DNA from: CBDDEC01 sp965198045
GTDB taxonomy: Bacteria > Chloroflexota > Dehalococcoidia > UBA2979
Assembly (NCBI GenBank): GCA_965198045.1
Contig: CBDAOL010000008.1
Location: forward strand, 124,001 to 188,000
Direction of reading: 5' to 3'
Length of the DNA: 64,000 nt
Numbering within the stretch: position 1 is the first letter of the stretch; every line of letters begins with the position of its first letter. The notes below the pieces were generated by a model. That model was not told where the DNA came from, ran no database searches, and saw only the letters and a list, made by a program, of their open reading frames with translations. Position numbers and translations under genes: made by a program. This document shows, in pieces, positions 55,629 to 63,966 of the stretch.

Positions 55629-56117
55629 GTGACAACGCCCTCCGAACAGCCACCGATCGAACTTCGCCCGATCGGCGTCGTGCGGGACGCTCCGGACGAC
55701 CTCGAACGGGTCGATTGGAGCGATGTCGAGAGCACGATCGAGCTGATCGGAGAGGCCGCTGACGCCGCCGATCAGCTCACGCTGGAGCTCGAGGAATACA
55801 CGCATCTGATCGTGCTCGGCTGGCTCGATCGCTACCCGGAAGAGCTGCGCAACCGCCGCACGGCGTACCCGGGCGGGGACACCTCGCTGCCGCTGCAGGG
55901 CACGCTCGCCCTGCGCGGCGCGCGACCGAATCCGATCAGTTTCACCGTGGTCGAGCTACTCGAGATCGACGGCGATGAGATCGACGTGCGTGGACTCGAC
56001 CTCGTCGTGGGGACGCCGATCCTCGACGTCAAGCCGTACATCGCCTTCTACGATTCGTTTCACGACGCTCAGATCCCCGCGTGGGCTGAGGGCGAGCCGA
56101 TCGAGGACGAGCTGTGA
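55629..56117 (+). CDS. trmO: tRNA (N6-threonylcarbamoyladenosine 37-N6) methyltransferase TrmO
   Basis: Family formerly called TsaA/YaeB, which methylates t6A37 in tRNA-Thr. 162 residues; the signature RPNPISFTVVELLEIDG, then VRGLDLVVGTPILDVKPYIAFYDS is diagnostic, and IGVVRDAPDDLE is the N-terminal strand. Some homologues of this size lack the C-terminal domain of E. coli TrmO, as here. Start GTG 55629. The stop overlaps the next start by 4 nt. Confidence 0.85.
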   Translation: MTTPSEQPPIELRPIGVVRDAPDDLERVDWSDVESTIELIGEAADAADQLTLELEEYTHLIVLGWLDRYPEELRNRRTAYPGGDTSLPLQGTLALRGARPNPISFTVVELLEIDGDEIDVRGLDLVVGTPILDVKPYIAFYDSFHDAQIPAWAEGEPIEDEL

Positions 56118-56917
56118 GCACGAGGCGGGCGTCGCGTGCTTCGGGCGGCCGGCTGCAGCCGGGCCCAACCGGCCTCGATGCGGACCCGAGCGAGCTGCGC
56201 GATCCGCCGGACGCCGGCGAGCTCGACGCGATCTTCGGCGCGCTGGTCCAGGCGCATGGCCCGCAGCAGTGGTGGCCCACGGCCAGCGAGGATGGCGAGC
56301 GGGCGCGTCTGGAGATCTGCCTCGGCGCGATCCTGACGCAGAACACCGCCTGGAAGGCCGCCGCGAGCGCCCTCGATCGGCTGCGCGCGGCGGATGCCCT
56401 CGACTGCGACGTCATCCTCGATCTACCGCAGGACGTACTGGCGGACCTCGTGCGGCCGTCCGGGCACTACAACGTGAAGGCGCGCAAGCTGCGCTCGTTT
56501 GCAGAGACGGTCGTCGAGGAGCATGACGGGTCGCTCGACTCGCTGCTCGCCGGCAACGCGGACGAGGTGCGCGAGCGGCTGCTGGCAATCTGGGGGATCG
56601 GTCCGGAGACGGCCGATGCGATGACGCTCTACGCCGCCCGCCTGCCGACGTTCGTGATCGACGCGTACGCCTATCGTCTCTTTGAACGCCTCGGGCAGCC
56701 CCTGGGGCCTCGACGCTACGATGTCTACCGAGAGTTCCTGCTGGCGGCCGTGGGGCCCGACGTGCACCGGCTCAACGAGTGGCACGCGCTGATCGTGCGG
56801 CATGGGCAGGAGACCTGCCGCCGCACGCGCCCCACTTGCGAAGAATGCGTGCTGCTAGACCGCTGCGAGTTTGGTCAGATCGAGGTGGGCGAGGCGGCTG
56901 GCGAGGGGCGCGCGTGA
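56114..56917 (+). CDS. Endonuclease III-family DNA glycosylase lacking the catalytic Lys (MagIII-like)
   Basis: Base-excision DNA repair. 267 residues with a helix-hairpin-helix-GPD core and a 4Fe-4S loop with Cys235, Cys242, Cys245, Cys251 (C-x6-C-x2-C-x5-C). LEICLGAILTQNTAWKAAASALDRL matches Endo III. In the HhH, LLAIWGIGPETADAM has Glu165 where Endo III has the Schiff-base Lys, while the Asp of VIDAYAYR (Asp183) is kept. This pattern is as in 3-methyladenine glycosylase MagIII-type proteins, so a monofunctional glycosylase is likely. GTG start overlaps the trmO stop; the next gene overlaps its stop. Confidence 0.85.
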   Translation: MSTRRASRASGGRLQPGPTGLDADPSELRDPPDAGELDAIFGALVQAHGPQQWWPTASEDGERARLEICLGAILTQNTAWKAAASALDRLRAADALDCDVILDLPQDVLADLVRPSGHYNVKARKLRSFAETVVEEHDGSLDSLLAGNADEVRERLLAIWGIGPETADAMTLYAARLPTFVIDAYAYRLFERLGQPLGPRRYDVYREFLLAAVGPDVHRLNEWHALIVRHGQETCRRTRPTCEECVLLDRCEFGQIEVGEAAGEGRA

Positions 56918-57075
56918 TCGACGGCCCGGTGACCCTCGCTGGGTGGGTGGCGGTCGGTGTCGCCGTGGGCGCTGCGCTCGGTGCGCTGAACGGCGACATG
57001 CGCGGCGGCGTGGCGCTCGGGGCGGTGTTCGGCGTCGGACTGGGACTGGCGGCGCAGCTGCGAGGGCGCAGGTAG
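56914..57075 (+). CDS. Small hydrophobic protein, 53 residues
   Basis: Read from GTG 56914, overlapping the glycosylase stop by GTGA, to the TAG at 57073. IDGPVTLAGWVAVGVAVGAA, then LGALNGDMRGGVALGAVFG and VGLGLAAQLRGRR. Two Gly/Ala-rich hydrophobic stretches with a central acidic/basic turn suggest two short membrane helices. The overlap and codon phase support translation. No function known. Followed 19 nt later by another small membrane protein gene. Confidence 0.55.
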   Translation: MIDGPVTLAGWVAVGVAVGAALGALNGDMRGGVALGAVFGVGLGLAAQLRGRR

Positions 57076-57094
57076 GCAGAAGGAACGGTTAGCG

Positions 57095-57334
57095 ATGTTC
57101 GCACCACGCACCGGCACCGGCTTCCTCTTCGCCACCTTCTGGGGCGTGATCACCTTCGTCATCTTCAACCCGAGTACGAACGACGCGGTCGCGATCGTGC
57201 TGGCGATGGTGGTCTCGATCGCGGCCGACCTCCTCATCCGTTGGCGCAGCGCCCGCCGCCTCCGCCGCGAAGCGCAGCGCCGCGACGACGCCGTGCGCGA
57301 CGCCGACGCTGACTTCTGGGAAGATCGGCGCTAG
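57095..57334 (+). CDS. Small membrane protein, 79 residues
   Basis: ATG 57095 with AAGGAAC-like site. Two hydrophobic segments (about 8-24 FLFATFWGVITFVIF and 32-47 VAIVLAMVVSIAADLLI), then an Arg/Asp-rich cytoplasmic tail RRLRREAQRRDDAVRDADAD. Function unknown. Probably part of the trmO-glycosylase operon. Confidence 0.6.
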   Translation: MFAPRTGTGFLFATFWGVITFVIFNPSTNDAVAIVLAMVVSIAADLLIRWRSARRLRREAQRRDDAVRDADADFWEDRR

Positions 57335-57426
57335 CCCTCGACGGACAGTCGCGGGGGCCCGGCCACCGGCACTCGAACGTTCTCTCAGACAACTCGGACG
57401 CTCCCAAGCAACTCGGACACTCCTCG

Positions 57427-58518
57427 ATGGAACTCGGCATCATTGGGCTCGCTCGCAGCGGCAAGACGTCGCTGTTCAACGCCGTGACGCGCGGCAGCGC
57501 GCAGATCGGCGAGTACTCGAGCGGGCGCGAGCCGAACGTCGGCGTCGTCCACGTCCCGGATGAGCGCGTCGACGCCATGTCCGCCATCTTCCAGCCGAAG
57601 CGCACCATCTACGCCGAGATCCGCTGGGTCGACTTTCCCGTCGCCGGCTTTGGCGTCGAGGGCCCCGGCGCGCAGTTCCTGGCCCAGCTCTCAGAGCTCG
57701 ACGCACTCGTGCACGTCGTGCGGGCGTTCGAGGATCCCTCCGTCCCCCACGATCAGGGCAGTGTCGATCAGGCGCGTGACCTCGAGGCGCTCGACCTGGA
57801 GCTGACGTTCGCGGACCTGGCGCTAATCGAGCGGCGGATCTCGCGGCTGGAGGCGGAGATGCGCGCGGTGCGCGCCGGCGAGCGCGTCGAGATGGACCGC
57901 CAGCACGCGATGATGGAGCGGATGCAGGCGCACCTCGAGGGCGGAGCGGGGCTGCGTTCGATGACCTTCAGCGAGGTGGAGGCGCGTGAGCTGCGCAACT
58001 ACCGGTTCGTGACGCTGCTGCCGACGCTGATCGTTGTCAACATCGGCGAGGAGCAGCTCGCCGATGCCGAGTCGATCGAGGTGGACGCGGCTGACCGGTA
58101 CGGCGGCGAAGCGATCGAGGTGGCGGCGCTGAGCGCGAAGCTCGAGGCCGAGCTGGCGCAAATGGAGCTCGACGAGGCCGCGGGATTCCGCGCCGACCTC
58201 GGCCTGACTGCCGACTCGCCGCTGGGCCGCACGATCCATGCGGCGTACCGCCTGCTCGGTCTGCACTCGTTCCTGACCGTCGGCGACGATGAGTGCCGCG
58301 CCTGGCCGGTGCGGGTCGGCGCTACCGCGCCGGAGGCAGCCGGCAAGATCCACAGCGACCTCGAACGCGGGTTCATCCGCGCGGAGGTGGCCGGCTGGAC
58401 CGACCTCGTCGAGGCCGGGTCGCTCCCGGCGCTCAAGCGAGCCGGTAAGCTCCGCACCGAGGGCAAGTCGTACGTCGTGCAGGATGGCGACGTGCTGAAC
58501 ATCCTCTTCAACGTTTGA
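57427..58518 (+). CDS. ychF: YchF-like GTPase/ATPase (OLA1 family), variant Walker A
   Basis: 363-residue Obg-related P-loop ATPase with a C-terminal TGS-like domain. MELGIIGLARSGKTSLFNAVT is the P-loop; YchF normally has G-x-P-N-V-G-K-S-T here, so the loop is divergent (ARSGKT), though its Lys and Thr remain. EIRWVDFPVAG replaces the usual DIAGLVxGAS, so G3 is changed, and VVNIGEEQL stands for the N-x-x-E motif. A coiled-coil region (about 138-185, RRISRLEAEMRAVRAG) and the C-terminal DUF933-like end with FIRAEVAGW and YVVQDGDVLNILFNV are as in the family. Probably a paralogue of canonical YchF. The following xdhC-like gene starts 22 nt later. Confidence 0.85.
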   Translation: MELGIIGLARSGKTSLFNAVTRGSAQIGEYSSGREPNVGVVHVPDERVDAMSAIFQPKRTIYAEIRWVDFPVAGFGVEGPGAQFLAQLSELDALVHVVRAFEDPSVPHDQGSVDQARDLEALDLELTFADLALIERRISRLEAEMRAVRAGERVEMDRQHAMMERMQAHLEGGAGLRSMTFSEVEARELRNYRFVTLLPTLIVVNIGEEQLADAESIEVDAADRYGGEAIEVAALSAKLEAELAQMELDEAAGFRADLGLTADSPLGRTIHAAYRLLGLHSFLTVGDDECRAWPVRVGATAPEAAGKIHSDLERGFIRAEVAGWTDLVEAGSLPALKRAGKLRTEGKSYVVQDGDVLNILFNV

Positions 58519-58540
58519 CCGGCCGCCGAGGAGCGCGCTC

Positions 58541-59377
58541 ATGGATGCTGCCGACCGCGCCTTGATCCTCGAGGCGATGGAGTCTGCTCTCGACGGCGGA
58601 CCGCCCGTGGTGGTTGCCACCGTGACCGAGGCGGGCGTGGCGGGCCAGCTTGAGCTCGGCGCGAAACTCCTCGTGCGTGGCGACGGGCGCACCGCTGGCA
58701 CGCTCGGACAGACCGATCTGGACGCGGCTGTCTCCGATGCCGGCGTGACTGCGATGAGCGCGTTCCCGCGCGTCGATGTGCAGACGCTCTACGTCAGCGC
58801 GGAGGGCGCGGTCGCGGACCGCCGCCACCTCGCCGGCGAGGGCGATGCGCAGGTGATGCTGCAGCTGTTCGAGAGCCCGGCGCGGCTGATCGTCGTCGGC
58901 GGCGGCCACATCGGGCTGGCGCTCGCGCAGTTCGGCGAGTTGCTTGGCTTCCGCCTCACTGTCCTCGACGACCGCGAGGAGTTCGGCAACCGGGAGCGCT
59001 TCCCGATGGCGGAGGAGGTCGTCGCCGGCGAGCTCGGGCCGGCCCTCGATGCACTCGACCTCGACGCCACGTGCCATGTGGTGCTCGTTTCGCGCGGGCA
59101 CCGGCAGGACGAGGAGGCGCTGCGACACTCGGTTGGGCGCGGCGCGGCCTTCGTCGGCATGATCGGCAGCCGCCGCCGCGTGGCGACGGTGCTCGCGCAC
59201 CTGCTGGACGAGGGTTTCGCTCGCGAAGACATCGAGGCGGTGAGCACCCCAATTGGGATCGATATCGGCGCAGAGACGCCCGAGGAGATCGCGCTGTCGA
59301 TCCTGGCGGAGATCGTGATGCGTCGTCGCGGCGGTGGCGGCGAGCTGATGGTCGCGCGTCGGGCGCCGCTCGACTGA
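58541..59377 (+). CDS. XdhC/CoxI-family protein (molybdenum-enzyme maturation)
   Basis: 278 residues. Proteins of this family insert or sulfurate the molybdenum cofactor of xanthine-dehydrogenase-type enzymes. The N-terminal XdhC_CoxI domain is present but degenerate (GQLELGAKLLVRGDGRTAGT; the CGG motif is missing), and the C-terminal Rossmann domain is good: ARLIVVGGGHIGLALAQFGELLGF, TVLDDREEFGNRERFP, HVVLVSRGHRQDEEAL, FVGMIGSRRRVATVLAHL, then STPIGIDIGAETPEEIALSILAEI. A separate gene for the N-terminal domain lies at 59857. No molybdenum enzyme gene is in the window. Confidence 0.88.
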   Translation: MDAADRALILEAMESALDGGPPVVVATVTEAGVAGQLELGAKLLVRGDGRTAGTLGQTDLDAAVSDAGVTAMSAFPRVDVQTLYVSAEGAVADRRHLAGEGDAQVMLQLFESPARLIVVGGGHIGLALAQFGELLGFRLTVLDDREEFGNRERFPMAEEVVAGELGPALDALDLDATCHVVLVSRGHRQDEEALRHSVGRGAAFVGMIGSRRRVATVLAHLLDEGFAREDIEAVSTPIGIDIGAETPEEIALSILAEIVMRRRGGGGELMVARRAPLD

Positions 59378-59856
59378 CGCTGGATCGCGTTCGGCCAGCA
59401 ACCATGCGGTAGTCGCCGGACTCACCCCGATATAACAGCGCTTCCCTCAGTGTGCTAACTTCGGAAGGAGCGGCGGCGTCGCCCGCGGATCGCGGCAGCG
59501 GTCCAGCCATCGTCGATGGAGCCTCGTGCACCCTCGACGGACGCCAGGGCAACGAACAGCGGCAGGCCGCAGAGGCCACTCGCGCGTCGCCTCGTCGCAC
59601 GTCGTCGAGCGATCGGCGGTAGGGACGAGGTTGCGTGACGATAGTGGGGCTCGGCGGACAGAACTGCCGCCAGCCGTGAGCTACCGGCTGCGACGGGGCT
59701 CACGGGGCGGCCGCGACGCACAGCCAGTTTCCCTCTGGGGCGTGAGGGCCGAGTTCATCTCGGCCTTCTCGCTATCTGCCAGACGGCGGCCGCCCTTGTA
59801 TGCAGATACGCCGCAAGCTCACCGGCGGATTCGTGGCCGCCCGCTATACTGCATCC
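59378..59856. other. 479-nt gene-free region with two hairpins before the second xdhC gene
   Basis: No supported gene in either strand. Hairpin 1 is CCGTGAGC (59674-59681) with GCTCACGG (59698-59705), 8 perfect pairs. Hairpin 2 is GAGGGCCGAG (59744-59753) with CTCGGCCTTC (59759-59768), nine Watson-Crick pairs and one G-T. A TATACT hexamer at 59845-59850 ends seven nt before the next start. Does not match tmRNA, SRP or RNase P conserved segments by eye. Confidence 0.5.
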
Positions 59857-60171
59857 ATGTCCGCAGAACTGATCCGAGAGATTCGCGACGCCGAGGCACG
59901 TGGCGAGCCACGCGTGCTGGCCACCGTAGCAACGACGCGTGGCTCGACCCCTCGTAAGGCCGGGGCCAACATGCTGTTGCGACCCGACGGCACGTTTACC
60001 GGCACGATCGGTGGCGGCTGCGGCGAAGCCGAGGTCTGGCAGGAGGCCATGGAGACGATGGCCGACGGCGAGCCCCGGACGGTGCTCGTCGATCTCACCG
60101 AGCCGATCGACGGCGAAGACAAGATTTGTGGCGGCGTCATGGAAGTCTTCGTCGAGCGCATCACCGGCTAG
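59857..60171 (+). CDS. XdhC N-terminal-domain protein, stand-alone
   Basis: 104 residues from ATG 59857 containing only the XdhC_CoxI domain: RVLATVATTRGSTPRKAGAN, TFTGTIGGGCGEAEVWQEAM and KICGGVMEVFVERI, including the CGG motif missing in the larger neighbour. It likely works with the 278-residue protein as a split pair. The hexamer TATACT ends at 59850, which would place transcription initiation at the ATG itself, so the mRNA may be leaderless. Confidence 0.85.
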   Translation: MSAELIREIRDAEARGEPRVLATVATTRGSTPRKAGANMLLRPDGTFTGTIGGGCGEAEVWQEAMETMADGEPRTVLVDLTEPIDGEDKICGGVMEVFVERITG

Positions 60172-60258
60172 CTCGCTCCGCCGCCTCCGTCACCCGCAGG
60201 CGCCCCTCAGGCGATACCAGCGTCTATAGACACTGACAGGGCGCCTGCATAGAGTCGG

Positions 60259-60283
60259 CGTTGACCTGACGCGCACGTCAACG
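60259..60283. repeat. Inverted repeat upstream of the beta-propeller gene
   Basis: CGTTGAC - 11 nt - GTCAACG, 74 nt before the GTG start at 60357. Could be an operator or a hairpin; no T-run follows. Confidence 0.4.
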
Positions 60284-60356
60284 TTGCGCGCCTGGAGGCC
60301 TCCGGGAGCTCACGCAAGACGCCCCGCGCAGCCGCGAGGGCCGGGAGGGGGACAGC

Positions 60357-61526
60357 GTGGACAGCGCGGCTCGCTGGTTCCTCGCCGGCATCATCGTCTC
60401 GCTGGTCAACACTGCGCTCGTCATCGCTTTCATCGGCATCCCTGGCATCACCGACGACAACGACTCTGACGAGCCGGTCATCGTGACCGAGACTGAGGTC
60501 GTTGAGGTCGAGGTACCGATCACCTACATCCTCGTCGTGGACGAAGACGGCAACATCGTGCGCGAAGAGGTGCGCGTCGGGCGGCCGGGCGACCAGCGCG
60601 CGCCGTCCACCACCCGGCCGACACCCGTCGCTACGCCCGACCTCGACGAGCTGACCTTCGAGGAGCCGCGCTTCGCCTCCGTCTTCAACCCGCTGCAGGT
60701 AGCGGCCAGCAACGGTCTCTCGGTGGTGGCGACCGGCGCCTTCGGTCTCACCGCTGTGGACCTCAACGGCGACTCGCTGCCGGTGCCTCTGACGGGGCTC
60801 GCGAACACCGGCAGCTCGGCTGCCATCGACATCGACATCGAATTCGACGGCACGTTCGTCGTGCTGCTGCGTGACAGCGACCGTGACTGGCGCATCGTCA
60901 CGAAGGAGCCTGGAGCGGTGTTCCGGAGGGTGGTCGTCTCATCCGACTCGCTCGATTTCCCGGCGACTGTGAATGCGCTGACCGTGTCAGTGACGGGCCA
61001 GCTCTACCTCTCCGCGTCTGCCCCCGGTGGTCTCTACCAGATCGACCCGGAGCTCGGCACGATCACCGCCCTGGTCTCGGGGCGGGTCTTCGAAGGCCTC
61101 GACGCCGGTGTGATTGGGACGCGCGTGGCCTACGCCGCACCCTCGTCCCTGGCGCGCGACGCTGACAGCCAGGTCGGCCTCGTCGAGAACGATGTCGCCA
61201 CGGCGTTCAAGACCAGTTATGGGCGCTGCACCGGCCCGGTGGCGCTCTCGGTGCCATCCGCGCCGACGGACGTGGCGTTCGCGCCGAACGATCGTCTGCT
61301 GGTCGTTGACGCCGACAACCACACCGTCTGGTTACAGCAGCGCGGCGGCGAGGGCGTGCGCCTCTTTGGTCGCTCCGACTGCGCCGCTGGCAGTGACGAT
61401 TCGAGCCTGCGAGCGCCCTCGGCGGTGGCGATCGACAGCGATCGCAACGTCTTCATCACCGACAGCGGCAACAACCGACTGGTCATTTTGCCGGCGGCCA
61501 GCGAGGACACTTCGGAGGCGCGATAG
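60357..61526 (+). CDS. Membrane-anchored NHL/beta-propeller protein
   Basis: 389 residues from GTG 60357. One N-terminal membrane anchor (about 7-29, WFLAGIIVSLVNTALVIAFIG), a short acidic stalk, a Pro/Thr linker, then a C-terminal half with NHL-like blade endings: LLVVDADNHTVWLQQ, VFITDSGNNRLVIL. Cell-surface sensor or scaffold proteins often have this shape. No enzyme motif was seen. Function unknown. Confidence 0.7.
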   Translation: MDSAARWFLAGIIVSLVNTALVIAFIGIPGITDDNDSDEPVIVTETEVVEVEVPITYILVVDEDGNIVREEVRVGRPGDQRAPSTTRPTPVATPDLDELTFEEPRFASVFNPLQVAASNGLSVVATGAFGLTAVDLNGDSLPVPLTGLANTGSSAAIDIDIEFDGTFVVLLRDSDRDWRIVTKEPGAVFRRVVVSSDSLDFPATVNALTVSVTGQLYLSASAPGGLYQIDPELGTITALVSGRVFEGLDAGVIGTRVAYAAPSSLARDADSQVGLVENDVATAFKTSYGRCTGPVALSVPSAPTDVAFAPNDRLLVVDADNHTVWLQQRGGEGVRLFGRSDCAAGSDDSSLRAPSAVAIDSDRNVFITDSGNNRLVILPAASEDTSEAR

Positions 61527-61698
61527 CGCCAGCGATGACCCCGACCCAATAGCCGAAGATCCGGCCCTGCGGGGCATCCGTAACGCCTCGATGGACGTAC
61601 CAACAAGGCGGCGTCACGGGCGGATCTGCGCTACGATGATCGCCCGCGTTTCGGGCGTCCGCTCGACGCGCCGGAGGGACGCCGGAAGGGACGAATCC

Positions 61699-61926
61699 GT
61701 GTTTGGAACCCTGGGGTGGCAGGAACTCCTGATCATCCTCGTGATCCTCGCTCTCCTGTTTGGAGCGTCTCGCGTCGCTGACCTCGGCGGTGCGCTTGGT
61801 CGCGGCATCCGCGAGTTCCGCACCGAGGCTCGCGCTGAGGATGAGGATGAGGAGTCGTCGGATGGCGCCGCCGCGTCCAGCAACGACTCCTCCGGCTCGG
61901 ACGAGAACAGTTCGGGCGGCGGCTGA
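61699..61926 (+). CDS. tatA: Sec-independent translocase subunit TatA
   Basis: 75 residues from GTG 61699, with GGAAGGGA upstream. FGTLGWQELLIILVILALLFGASRVADLGGALGRGIREF is TatA: one N-terminal membrane helix, the FG-x-x-x-[LV] hinge and an amphipathic helix; then an acidic Ser/Gly/Asp-rich tail. It forms the pore-like complex of the twin-arginine export pathway. No tatC is adjacent. Followed by a clear terminator at 61967-61990. Confidence 0.93.
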   Translation: MFGTLGWQELLIILVILALLFGASRVADLGGALGRGIREFRTEARAEDEDEESSDGAAASSNDSSGSDENSSGGG

Positions 61927-61966
61927 GCGTCCGCCCACCAACATCAAACTCAGATCATTGTCAGAG

Positions 61967-61990
61967 ACAGGCGCCATCGGGCGCCTGTTT
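61967..61990 (+). terminator. Intrinsic terminator of tatA
   Basis: Perfect 9-bp stem ACAGGCGCC / GGCGCCTGT with a 4-nt loop, followed by TT, 40 nt after the tatA stop. Confidence 0.85.
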
Positions 61991-62049
61991 CGATCCGGGA
62001 GCGGACGCCTCGCGGTGCCCGGGCTGCAGCTCACCCAGCGAGGAGCGCA

Positions 62050-62805
62050 GTGACCTCGATCGGCGCGATCGTCTTCGACCTCTGGGGCACGCTCATGACC
62101 GAGCGACGCGATGTCTTCCGCGAGCGAGCGCGCCTGCGCTTCGAAGGCGTGCGCCCCGTCCTCGACCGGCACGACATCGAGGTCGACCTCGAGACGTTTA
62201 CGCGCACGCACCTCGAGTCGAACCGCCTCATCGGCGAAATGCAGAACGCCGGGCGCGACATCACCGCCGAGGAGCGCGCACGCCACGTCATCTACCAGTT
62301 CGCGCCCCACGCCGCTGACCGCCTCGACGAGCGCGACATCGAGACCTTCGTGCAGGCGTACTCCGGCGCGGTCGTGGCGACGCCGCCCGTGCTGCTTGAG
62401 GGCGCAGCCGGCGCGTTCGATGAGGCGCGCAGCCGTGGCCTCAGCGTCGGGCTGATCTCGAACACCGGCGTCTCCGCTGGCCGGCACCTGCGCGAGGTGT
62501 TCGAGGCGGCGGGGATCCTCGATCGGTTCGACTCGCTGATCTTCAGCGACGAGCACGGCCACGCGAAGCCGCATCGCGAGCTGTTCGACCGCGCCGTTGA
62601 CGAACTGGGCGTCGAGCCGCGCACGGCCGTCTTCGTTGGCGACACGCCTCGCTTCGACGTCGGTCCGCCGCGTCGCTATGGCTGGTGGGTCGTGCAGGTG
62701 GGGGATCGCGATGACGGCGACCCGCCGGCGCACCGCCGCGTCGAGGGCGTCGCCGATGTCTTTGCCGCACTCGAGGAACTGGGTCTGCTGCCCTCGAACG
62801 GCTAG
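62050..62805 (+). CDS. HAD-superfamily hydrolase
   Basis: 251 residues from GTG 62050. Motif I IGAIVFDLWGTLMTERRDVF, motif II VGLISNTGVSAGRHLRE, motif III Lys in DEHGHAKPHRELFDRAV and motif IV AVFVGDTPRFDVGPPRRYGW. A four-helix cap of about 110 residues lies between I and II, as in phosphoglycolate-phosphatase-like and haloacid-dehalogenase-like enzymes. The motif I second Asp is Trp (DLWGT), common in this subgroup. Substrate unknown. Confidence 0.85.
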   Translation: MTSIGAIVFDLWGTLMTERRDVFRERARLRFEGVRPVLDRHDIEVDLETFTRTHLESNRLIGEMQNAGRDITAEERARHVIYQFAPHAADRLDERDIETFVQAYSGAVVATPPVLLEGAAGAFDEARSRGLSVGLISNTGVSAGRHLREVFEAAGILDRFDSLIFSDEHGHAKPHRELFDRAVDELGVEPRTAVFVGDTPRFDVGPPRRYGWWVVQVGDRDDGDPPAHRRVEGVADVFAALEELGLLPSNG

Positions 62806-62901
62806 CCCGGCGCGGCTGACCGATCGAGGCTGAGCGACTGCTGCGTTATGCTGCCGCGCGTTCGCCTGCCTTCGCCGGCGGCGCGCCCGGGGAGGAGTCG
62901 C

Positions 62902-63966
62902 TTGGAGATCACGCCGGGACTGCACCAGCTGAAGACGCCGATGGTCGGTCCGGCGCTGCCGTACGTCATGCCGTATGCGTTCATCGGCAGCGAGGGCGTC
63001 TCGCTCTTCGACGCTGGCTTCGGCACGCCGGCGGCGATCGAGGCGATGACGAAGGAGCTGGCGACCCTCGGCTTCGAGCCGAAGGACATCCGTCGGCTCT
63101 TCATCTCCCACGCGCACCCGGACCACATTGGCATGGCCTCGTGGGTGAAGGAGCAATCGCCCGAGGCCGAAGTGCTGATGCTCGAGCGTGAGTGGCAGTG
63201 GATCCAGGACCGCTGGCTCGACAACGCCGCGTGGACGCAGCTCTCCGACCAGTGGCTCGTCGCCCACGGCGTCCCAGTCGAGGAGATCGAGGCAGCGCAT
63301 CGCGAAGGCGCACTCTCGCCGACCTCGCCGCGGGTGGAGTCGAGTGATGCGGACGACGGCGAGGCCAAGCCGGAGCAGCCCTCGGGCAGTGGCGGACGCA
63401 GCCCGTTCGCGGCGATCGAGCCGGACATCACGTTGCAGGACGGCGAGGTCGTCGAGTTCGACGACTGGCGGCTGCGCGCGGTCTGGACGCCGGGGCACAC
63501 GCCCGGTCACATGTGCATGTACGAGCCCAACCGGAAGCTGATGTTCACCGGCGACCACGTCCTCCCCTATATCTCGCCGAACGTCTCGCTGCACGCGGAC
63601 CAGGAGGGGTCGAGCCCCCTCAAGGACTTCCGCGCGTCGCTGGAGAAGGTCGGCGCCTTCGACGTCGAGCGCGCCCTGCCGGCGCACGAGTTCACGATCC
63701 CGGACCTGCGCGCCCGCTGCGATGTGCTGTTGCACCACCACGACGACCGCCTCGAAGAGGTGCGCAGCGCCATCGGCGACGGCCAAGCGTCCGGCCGTGA
63801 TGTCTCGCAGCGCGTCCTGTGGAACACCGGGCCGTTCGACGACTTCAACATCTTCATGAAGCGCTCCGCCGTCGGCGAAACGCTGGCGCACCTCCAGCTC
63901 CTCGAAGGCATCGGCCGTGTCGAACGCGTCGAGGACGGCGATCGGGTGGTCTGGCGACAGGCGTGA
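62902..63966 (+). CDS. Metallo-beta-lactamase-fold hydrolase
   Basis: 354 residues from TTG 62902, chosen because GGAGGAG lies six nt upstream; an ATG at 62848 has no such site and adds 18 atypical residues. The metal motif is FISHAHPDHIGMASW; later ligands are in TPGHTPGHMCMY (His) and MFTGDHVLPY (Asp), and ALPAHEFT. An Asp/Glu-rich insertion (about 140-170) sits after the motif. It is of the glyoxalase II/lactonase-like kind. Last feature in the window. Confidence 0.85.
   Translation: MEITPGLHQLKTPMVGPALPYVMPYAFIGSEGVSLFDAGFGTPAAIEAMTKELATLGFEPKDIRRLFISHAHPDHIGMASWVKEQSPEAEVLMLEREWQWIQDRWLDNAAWTQLSDQWLVAHGVPVEEIEAAHREGALSPTSPRVESSDADDGEAKPEQPSGSGGRSPFAAIEPDITLQDGEVVEFDDWRLRAVWTPGHTPGHMCMYEPNRKLMFTGDHVLPYISPNVSLHADQEGSSPLKDFRASLEKVGAFDVERALPAHEFTIPDLRARCDVLLHHHDDRLEEVRSAIGDGQASGRDVSQRVLWNTGPFDDFNIFMKRSAVGETLAHLQLLEGIGRVERVEDGDRVVWRQA

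Noticed and set aside
59455..59721. 89-codon minus-strand frame in the gap between the two xdhC genes
   Set aside because: Composition is Arg/Ala/Ser-rich like other shadow frames, with no recognisable domain or ribosome site.
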